Made by a program: the position numbers and the translations under genes. This document shows positions 57,478 to 64,000 of a stretch of 64,000 nt of DNA, piece by piece (position 1 is the first letter of the stretch; each line of letters opens with the position of its first letter). The notes below the pieces were generated by a model that saw nothing but the letters and a program-made list of their open reading frames with translations, ran no database searches and was not told the DNA's origin. The stretch is from Gammaproteobacteria bacterium. GTDB lineage: Bacteria; Pseudomonadota; Gammaproteobacteria; Pseudomonadales; Azotimanducaceae. Location: positions 1 through 64,000 of the forward strand of contig JAHEEG010000003.1 in assembly GCA_024640825.1 (NCBI GenBank), in the 5' to 3' direction.

Positions 57478-58698
57478 ATGAAATCAGGAAAGTTGTCACC
57501 GTTGCAGGCGGTTTTGTTGGTCATGCTTGCGGGCACCATGGCCGGGATGGCCTACGTGATCCTTACGGACGAAACCGCCATCATAAACAATACCAGTCTA
57601 ATGTTTGCAGTCGCCGGAATGGTGATGGTCGCCGTCATCGCGGTGGTCATGATCCGCGATACGCGCAAGCAACTCGAAGAGCAGGCGTCCCAGAATGAGC
57701 GCAATCAGGCAGCGATATTGCAGTTGCTGGACGAAATCGCCGATCTCGCCGAAGGTGACCTGACGATTCATGCTTCGGTTACCGAAAACTTTACCGGCGC
57801 CATCGCCGATTCCATCAATTTCGCTATCGATCAGATGCGCGGGTTGGTCTCGAACATCAACGATCTCTCAGTTCAGGTAGCCAAGGCCGCCGCTGAAACC
57901 CAATCTACGGCTAGCAACCTGGCAAGTGCTGCGGAAAATCAGGCGAGAGAGATTGGGGCTGCGTCCCAGGCTATCAATGAGATGGCGGTTTCCATTGATC
58001 ACGTATCTTCCAACGCTGCGGAGTCCGCGGCTGTAGCCGACCGCGCTGTGGAGATTGCCAATAAGGGATCCGACGTAGTTCAGGATACCATCACCGGCAT
58101 GGACACGATCCGCGGTCAGATTCAGGAAACCTCCAAGCGCATCAAGCGACTCGGCGAATCCAGCCAGGAGATTGGCGACATTGTCTCGCTGATTAACGAC
58201 ATTGCTGACCAGACCAACATTCTCTCTCTCAATGCAGCCATTCAGGCGTCGATGGCGGGAGATGCCGGCCGGGGCTTTGCCGTGGTTGCAGATGAAGTAC
58301 AGCGTCTTGCTGAGCGTTCCTCGGCGGCTACCAAACAGATCGCAGCGCTGGTGAAGACTATTCAGACGGATACGAACGAGGCGGTTATTTCCATGGAGCA
58401 GACCACCACCGAAGTGGTGAATGGTGCCAAAAGGGCACAAGACGCTGGGGTCGCGCTGGAAGAGATCGAAAACGTTTCTACTTCACTTGCGGAGCTGATC
58501 CAGAATATTTCCAACGCGGCTCGTCAACAGGCCGCCTCTGCTGGCCATATATCCAATACGATGAACGTCATTCAGGATATTACCGCGCAGACTGTCAGCG
58601 CTACGGATCAGACGGCTTCTTCGATCGGCAAGCTGGCTGGCATGGCGAATCAGATGCGTGAATCGGTCGAAGGCTTTAACTTGCCCGATCACCATTGA
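57478..58698 (+). CDS. pilJ: PilJ-type methyl-accepting chemotaxis protein, short form
   Basis: HAMP-like LLDEIADLAEGDLTIHASVTENFTGAIADSINFAIDQMR; MCP hairpin IADQTNILSLNAAIQASMAGDAGRGFAVVADEVQRLAERS; only 406 aa. Confidence 0.9.
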   Translation: MKSGKLSPLQAVLLVMLAGTMAGMAYVILTDETAIINNTSLMFAVAGMVMVAVIAVVMIRDTRKQLEEQASQNERNQAAILQLLDEIADLAEGDLTIHASVTENFTGAIADSINFAIDQMRGLVSNINDLSVQVAKAAAETQSTASNLASAAENQAREIGAASQAINEMAVSIDHVSSNAAESAAVADRAVEIANKGSDVVQDTITGMDTIRGQIQETSKRIKRLGESSQEIGDIVSLINDIADQTNILSLNAAIQASMAGDAGRGFAVVADEVQRLAERSSAATKQIAALVKTIQTDTNEAVISMEQTTTEVVNGAKRAQDAGVALEEIENVSTSLAELIQNISNAARQQAASAGHISNTMNVIQDITAQTVSATDQTASSIGKLAGMANQMRESVEGFNLPDHH

Positions 58699-58721
58699 AG
58701 CTGCTTACAAAGGCACCCTTT

Positions 58722-61700
58722 ATGGCCACAAGCCGAGAAAACTTCGCCCTTGACTGGATCAAGAGCGAGCTTCTGGAAACGCTGAACCAGGCACGTCAGT
58801 CGCTTGAGGCGTATGCAGAATTGCTTGAGGAGGAACCGACCGTTGAGGGAGACCGTGCTGCCAGCAGTTTGCACGACTGCCTCAACAGTTTGCATCAGGC
58901 GCACGGCACGCTGGTAATGCTCGAGCTGACGGGCGTCACGTTGCTGGCGGATCATCTCGAACGACTTGCCGAGGCGTTGTCCGAGAGTCGGCTGGCCGAT
59001 GTGGCGGCTGCCTGCCAGACCTTGATGCAGGGGATTCTTGAGTTGCCTGGCTATCTGGATGAGCTGCAGGCAGGATTGCCTGATTCCACCTCACCCATGC
59101 TGCCGCTGGTCAATGAACTGCGCGCCTATCTCGGCGAGACGCCCATTGTCGATGAGACCAGCGTCGCCAGCCTCTCGGGTGCCGTTGGCGATGCTGCGGT
59201 AGAGCGTTTCACCGCTATCGACGGGATGGACAAGGCTCGCAGAATACGGGGCGTTTATCAGCAGGTGCTGCTCTCCGTGCTCAAGGGCGAGGATCTGTCG
59301 AAGTCCCTCGATACCCTGGGCAAAGTAGCTCAGGGCCTTCGGCGAGTTTGTGAAGGTACGCCGTTTGAGGCGCAATGGCAGGCTTTTGCCGTGTTCGTCG
59401 CAAGCCTGGCCGAAGCGGCCGGCGGTGAAGAGTTGGGCATTCTCGACAGCGATATGGTGAAGCTGTTGCGGCGAGTGGATTCAGAGATCCGCGAGCTGGC
59501 ACAGCGGGGCGGCGAGGCGCTGAGGCGGCCGGTTCCCATCGCTCTCGTCAGGCAGCTTCTCGATGCAGCCGAGTCGCGGGGCTATCGCAGCCCGCTGCTT
59601 TCCGATCTGAAGGGTGCCGCTGCTCGCTTCAAGCAGGCAGATGGGCTCAGCATCTCTGGTCGTCAGGCCCTTGTCAGTGCGGCGCTGGCATTGCGCGAAG
59701 AGCTTGCTCTGATAAAGGATAGACTGGACCTGTTTGTCCGTGCCGACAACGGGGAAATGGCGGAGCTGGACGCGCTTCTGGCGCCGCTGAAACAGATTGG
59801 CAGCACGCTGTCTCTGCTGGGATTTGAAAGCTCTCGCACCATGGTCTCTGACCAGGTCGATCAGATCAACGGAATGATCGAGTCCGGCAAGGTCGGGCAG
59901 GCAGAAATTCTCACCGTTGCTGGCGCGTTGATGAGGGTAGACGAAAATCTTGCCAGCTTTGCCCAGAGTGGCAAGAGCGAGGTGGCGCAGATCACCGATG
60001 ACGCGCACAGAGCTGTCGCCCTTGAAACTCGCCATGGCCTTGAGACGGTCAAGCAGTCCATTGTCGATTTTGTGACCTCTCAATGGGACGTGCGTCACAT
60101 CGAGATGGTACCCGCGGAGCTCGAAGAGCTCAGCGGTGCCTTACGGTTGATACCGCTGTCGCGGGGTGCCGAGCTTCTTGACCGCTGCAATCTCTATGTC
60201 AAACAGGAACTGTTGCAGGGCCATGTTCCCAACTGGGAGGAGCTGGATCTGCTGGCCGACGCGATCAGCGGAATCGACTACTACCTGGAGCGCTTGGCAG
60301 ACGACAATCCGGCTGGTGCCACCGATGTGCTGGAAGTGGTGCAGCGCAGCCTCGAGAGTCTGGGCTCCGGTGAGGACATGCCGTCAGTCGCCACGCCAAC
60401 GGGTGCAGCGCAGCCGGCAGAGACATCGAAGGAGGAGCCGGGCGCTGAATTTCTGAGCGTCCCTGAAGCAGAACCGTCCTTCGACAACGAGCTGGAAATC
60501 TCTCTGCCTGACGGAACGGAAGGCATGGAGACAACTCCGCTGGCCGCAGCTGCGGAAATTGACGCTGCAGCCGAGGATGCCCTGTATGGAGCGGCTGAGG
60601 AGGTCGATGTTGAGAGCGTCGGGGCCAGCGTGGAGGAACCCCCCCTGGAGATGGACAGCCACGCCAGTTTCGATCTGGCCAACGCCATCTTTGACGACCT
60701 GGCCATCTCTTCGAAGGATATCGGGGGCCCCTCTGGAGAAGCTGCGGACGAGCCCGACGAGTTTGAAGATTTCTCCGAGGACATGGCGGAGGCTGCCCCC
60801 GAGGCTCCGGCTCTTTCAGACGCCGGGAATGCGGCCTCAGAGGCGCTAGCGGAGTCCGGGGACGGCGAGCCAGAGCCTTTTGAGCAGCCGGGTTCGACCG
60901 CCGTCACGCCTGCGCCTAGGGCCGCACCTGTGGCCGCAGCCACACGCACGGCTTCCCTTGCAGATACGTTTGAGACCGATGATGAGATCGTCGAGATCTT
61001 CGTCGAGGAAGTAGATGAGGTCCTGGAAAGCATCGACCGCCATCTGCCCGCATGGGAGGCGGACCTCCAGCAGGAGCATCCGCTGGGAGAGATTCGGCGC
61101 GCCTTCCACACCCTCAAGGGTAGCGGACGGATGGTGGGTGCCAACGTGCTGGGTGAGCTGGCATGGTCCGTAGAGAACATGCTCAATCGCATTATCGACG
61201 CAACGGTGGTTGCGACGGCAGATTTCCCCGCGGTGATTCGCGATGCCCGGAAGCTGGCGCCTGTTTTGCGAGACGCTTACGAGGCAAAAACAGCGCCGGA
61301 CATGCAGCCTGTGGGTCAGATCATGGAGCACGCGGATGTGCTGGCTTCTGGGGGCAGCCTGGCGGAAGCTGCAAGCGCGGAGGCCGGTAAGCCCGCTCGC
61401 CACGCGGTGGATGAATCTGGATCCGCCCCCGCGGACCTTCAGGAGATCGAGACCGCGGCGACCTCAGCGCAAGCGCCGGAAGTCACGGTCTTGCCGGACG
61501 GCTGGGATCTCTTCGTAGTAGAGGCGGAACAGCACCTTGCCGCTCTTGGCGTCGCTGCAGACGAAAGCGGATTCCAGCTCGGCGAGGAGGCCATGCGCGC
61601 GCTCCACACGCTCGCGGGAAGCGCTGCGATGGCCGGAATTCAGACGATCGCCGAGCTGGCCAGCCCGGTTTACGAGCTCGCGCAGGCCGCGCGGCAATCG

Positions 61701-64000
61701 GGCAAGGAAACCAGGGTCGACGGCGAAGCTGGCGAGTTCTTCCGCCAGGTCGTGGCCGCGCTCTCGTCCATGGTTGAGGATTTGAAGAAAGGCTTGGAGC
61801 CGGAGGAACAGTTCCAGCTCATTGCGGAGGCGGATCGGCTGCTGATGGTTGCGCCTGAGGCTAGCCGGGGTCCAGACCCGCTGCTTGAGCTGAATGCCCT
61901 GGAAGTGGTCATCAAAGTGCCGGAGTTTTTGACGGCGTGGCACGAGGGTGCGGTCGACCTGTCATTCGGGGAACAGTTGAGAGAGGCGCTCGCCCATATA
62001 CAAAAAGTCGCCGAAGAGCGGGACCATCAGCCGGTTGCCAGTCTTTCGCTCGCCCTCAGGGAAGCGCATGAACGCTTTGAATTTGAAAGCCTGTGCGAAC
62101 GGGAACGTGATGTGTTCGCCAGGGGACATGAAAAGCTGCTCCAGTACGTCGACACCATTGCGGCGGATCAGGTCGTTAAGCCCGATCTGGAGGTGCAGGC
62201 CTCGGTAGAGGGCCTGACGCCGACGGAATCGGACGCGGAAGAGACGCTGGAAGCGGACGAGATGCTGGACAGCGATCAGTTCGAAACTCCCGATTTCAGC
62301 ATGGAAGAAACGGCGGCCGAGATCTTTACGATGCCGGGCCGCAAGCCAGCCTCTGAGGCGCCTTCGCCAGCACCTGTGGAAAAAGACTCGGAACAACAGG
62401 AAGCGCCACAACGGGAGGAGGGACAGGGGGCAGCACCGGAATCGGAAGCGCCGGCACCAGAGAGCCCGCAGCGGGAGGAGGTGCCCCACGGGGCGTCTCC
62501 GGAGGCCTCTGTGGTCGAGTCGTTCGAGGTGAACATTGATGATGTCGATGAAGAGATCATCGAGGTCTTCTTTGAAGAAGCGGAAGAGATTGCTGAGGAG
62601 TTGGACCAGGCTATTCATGAATGGTCCGAGACCCCGGACAACCTGCTGCATCTTGAGAATCTGCTGCGCAGCCTGCACACGCTTAAGGGCGGTGCCCGGC
62701 TCGCAGGGCTGGTCCTTCTGGGCGATCATACCCACGAGTTCGAGTCTTTCCTCATCGACTTCCAGGACAGCGGTTCCCCGGCCGACGCGACGCTCTTCGG
62801 CGCGCTGCACGCGAAATATGACGAGATCACAGGGCTGATCACGCGCTCTCGTGAGGCATTGGCCGGCGGAGATCCGACGCAACAGGCCGTGCCAATAGCG
62901 GCGAATGATCTGGCCACCCAGGACGACAACGAGGTGCCGCTCCTGCGTACCGTGGAGACGGCCGCCGTGGAGACGGCCGCCGTGGAGACGGCTCCAGCTG
63001 CCCCGACGACCGACGATCAGGATGTCGAGGCCGATGCCGACGAGCCCCTCGAACACCCGGCTGTTGCTGAGCTGCGTGTCGAGTCAGCTCGCGCAGCGGC
63101 CAACGAGGAGCCGGAGGCGACGCCTGCGACTGCGTTCACGGCGGGACCCTCGACGGTGCCCGCGACTGCTGAACCGCAGGTTGAACCTCGGGCCCCGCAG
63201 GAGATGGTCAGAGTCGGCGCCGGGCTCCTTGAAGAACTCGTGAACCTCGCGGGTGAGAGCAGCATTGTCCGCGCCCGAATCGAACAGGGTATGAGCGACT
63301 TCACCAGCTCGCTGGATGAAATGGAAACCACCATCGAGCGCCTTCGGGAGCAGCTGCGGCGGCTCGAGATCGAAACGGAAGCGCAGATACTGTTCCGCCA
63401 GGATCGTGTAGAAGGTCCCAGCTACGAAGAATTTGATCCCCTGGAGATGGACCGTTACTCGCAGCTTCAGCAGCTATCACGTGCCCTGTCGGAAAGCGCG
63501 TCCGACATGCTTGATCTCAAGGACACGCTTCTGTTCAAGGCCCGGGAGTCAGAGACGCTTCTGCTCCAGCAGGCCAGACTGAATACGGAACTGCAGGAAG
63601 GCCTGATGCGATCGCGCATGGTTCCGTTCAGCCGCCTACTGCCCCGGCTTCGGCGCACCGTGCGCCAGGTTTCCAAGGAGCTAGACAAGGAAGTGGAGCT
63701 GCACGCCTTCAATGTCGACGGTGAGCTTGACCGGAACCTGCTGGAGCGTATGGTGCCGCCGCTGGAGCACATGCTGCGCAACGCCGTAGATCATGGCATC
63801 GAATCTTCCGAACAGCGTAAGGCGTTCGGCAAGCCAGTCGCCGGGCGAGTGGATCTCCGGCTGGCCCGCGAAGGTGGCGATGTCGTCATCGAGATCAGCG
63901 ATGACGGCGCTGGTATCGATGTCGAGACCGTGCGCGCTAAGGCTGTCGAGCGTGGGCTTATGACCCCGGGTGCCGAGTTGCAGGACGACGAGATCAGCCA
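58722..64000 (+). CDS. chpA: Chemotaxis hybrid histidine kinase ChpA/PilL, 5' part (runs off the window end)
   Basis: Open frame from ATG 58722 (MATSRENFALDWIKSELLETLNQARQSLEAYAE), frame checked at 61593 and 63660; HPt motifs FHTLKGSGRMVGA, LHTLAGSAAMAG, LHTLKGGARLAG; CheA dimerisation/H-ATPase HMLRNAVDHGIE near the end. Absent from the ORF track because it has no stop in the window. Confidence 0.93.
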   Translation, partial: MATSRENFALDWIKSELLETLNQARQSLEAYAELLEEEPTVEGDRAASSLHDCLNSLHQAHGTLVMLELTGVTLLADHLERLAEALSESRLADVAAACQTLMQGILELPGYLDELQAGLPDSTSPMLPLVNELRAYLGETPIVDETSVASLSGAVGDAAVERFTAIDGMDKARRIRGVYQQVLLSVLKGEDLSKSLDTLGKVAQGLRRVCEGTPFEAQWQAFAVFVASLAEAAGGEELGILDSDMVKLLRRVDSEIRELAQRGGEALRRPVPIALVRQLLDAAESRGYRSPLLSDLKGAAARFKQADGLSISGRQALVSAALALREELALIKDRLDLFVRADNGEMAELDALLAPLKQIGSTLSLLGFESSRTMVSDQVDQINGMIESGKVGQAEILTVAGALMRVDENLASFAQSGKSEVAQITDDAHRAVALETRHGLETVKQSIVDFVTSQWDVRHIEMVPAELEELSGALRLIPLSRGAELLDRCNLYVKQELLQGHVPNWEELDLLADAISGIDYYLERLADDNPAGATDVLEVVQRSLESLGSGEDMPSVATPTGAAQPAETSKEEPGAEFLSVPEAEPSFDNELEISLPDGTEGMETTPLAAAAEIDAAAEDALYGAAEEVDVESVGASVEEPPLEMDSHASFDLANAIFDDLAISSKDIGGPSGEAADEPDEFEDFSEDMAEAAPEAPALSDAGNAASEALAESGDGEPEPFEQPGSTAVTPAPRAAPVAAATRTASLADTFETDDEIVEIFVEEVDEVLESIDRHLPAWEADLQQEHPLGEIRRAFHTLKGSGRMVGANVLGELAWSVENMLNRIIDATVVATADFPAVIRDARKLAPVLRDAYEAKTAPDMQPVGQIMEHADVLASGGSLAEAASAEAGKPARHAVDESGSAPADLQEIETAATSAQAPEVTVLPDGWDLFVVEAEQHLAALGVAADESGFQLGEEAMRALHTLAGSAAMAGIQTIAELASPVYELAQAARQSGKETRVDGEAGEFFRQVVAALSSMVEDLKKGLEPEEQFQLIAEADRLLMVAPEASRGPDPLLELNALEVVIKVPEFLTAWHEGAVDLSFGEQLREALAHIQKVAEERDHQPVASLSLALREAHERFEFESLCERERDVFARGHEKLLQYVDTIAADQVVKPDLEVQASVEGLTPTESDAEETLEADEMLDSDQFETPDFSMEETAAEIFTMPGRKPASEAPSPAPVEKDSEQQEAPQREEGQGAAPESEAPAPESPQREEVPHGASPEASVVESFEVNIDDVDEEIIEVFFEEAEEIAEELDQAIHEWSETPDNLLHLENLLRSLHTLKGGARLAGLVLLGDHTHEFESFLIDFQDSGSPADATLFGALHAKYDEITGLITRSREALAGGDPTQQAVPIAANDLATQDDNEVPLLRTVETAAVETAAVETAPAAPTTDDQDVEADADEPLEHPAVAELRVESARAAANEEPEATPATAFTAGPSTVPATAEPQVEPRAPQEMVRVGAGLLEELVNLAGESSIVRARIEQGMSDFTSSLDEMETTIERLREQLRRLEIETEAQILFRQDRVEGPSYEEFDPLEMDRYSQLQQLSRALSESASDMLDLKDTLLFKARESETLLLQQARLNTELQEGLMRSRMVPFSRLLPRLRRTVRQVSKELDKEVELHAFNVDGELDRNLLERMVPPLEHMLRNAVDHGIESSEQRKAFGKPVAGRVDLRLAREGGDVVIEISDDGAGIDVETVRAKAVERGLMTPGAELQDDEIS
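62951..62991 (+). repeat. 15-bp tandem repeat (CGTGGAGACGGCCGC) in the chpA linker
   Basis: Two perfect copies (62951-62965, 62966-62980) plus a partial third; encodes repeated VETAA in a Pro/Ala/Glu-rich linker. Confidence 0.9.

Noticed and set aside
61962-63056. 364-aa minus-strand ORF antisense to chpA, and the 303-aa ORF at 60281-61192
   Set aside because: Low-complexity Arg/Ser-rich translation opposite chpA; no domain; the sense frame is conserved ChpA.

Overview
The window is an origin-proximal, gene-dense stretch of a gammaproteobacterial chromosome with Pseudomonadales-type gene order. No transposase, integrase, phage gene, CRISPR array, tRNA or rRNA was recognised. In order it contains: parB 3' end; the full F1Fo ATP synthase operon (atpIBEFHAGDC); glmU, glmS; uvrD; an accessory block with a TRAP transporter, an enoyl-CoA hydratase and an amidohydrolase, wired into ubiA; rubredoxin; a dicarboxylate/amino-acid symporter; recG-ridA-spoT-rpoZ-gmk-yicC; rph-pyrE; slmA-argB-algC-coaBC; radC; rpmB-rpmG-mutM; coaD-rsmD; ftsY-ftsE-ftsX-rpoH; trmB; hemW-rdgB-DUF4426-metW-metX; yggT-proC-yggS; pilT-pilU; ruvX-yqgE-tonB-gshB; pilG-pilH-pilI-pilJ; and the 5' ~5.3 kb of chpA, cut by the window end. 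The strongest non-coding signal is a perfect CIRCE inverted repeat (TTAGCACTC-N9-GAGTGCTAA, 42493-42519) directly upstream of rpoH, overlapping a plausible promoter. It suggests HrcA repression of the sigma-32 gene. Other points of interest are a ubiA-dctQ-dctM-amidohydrolase operon coupled by overlapping stop/start codons, a translated 12-bp minisatellite in the radC N-terminus, a PilJ homologue with almost no periplasmic domain, a membrane-anchored AlgC fusion, and several departures from Pseudomonas synteny (no dut, no pyrRBC). All calls come from reading the sequence and protein motifs by eye; no database search was run.
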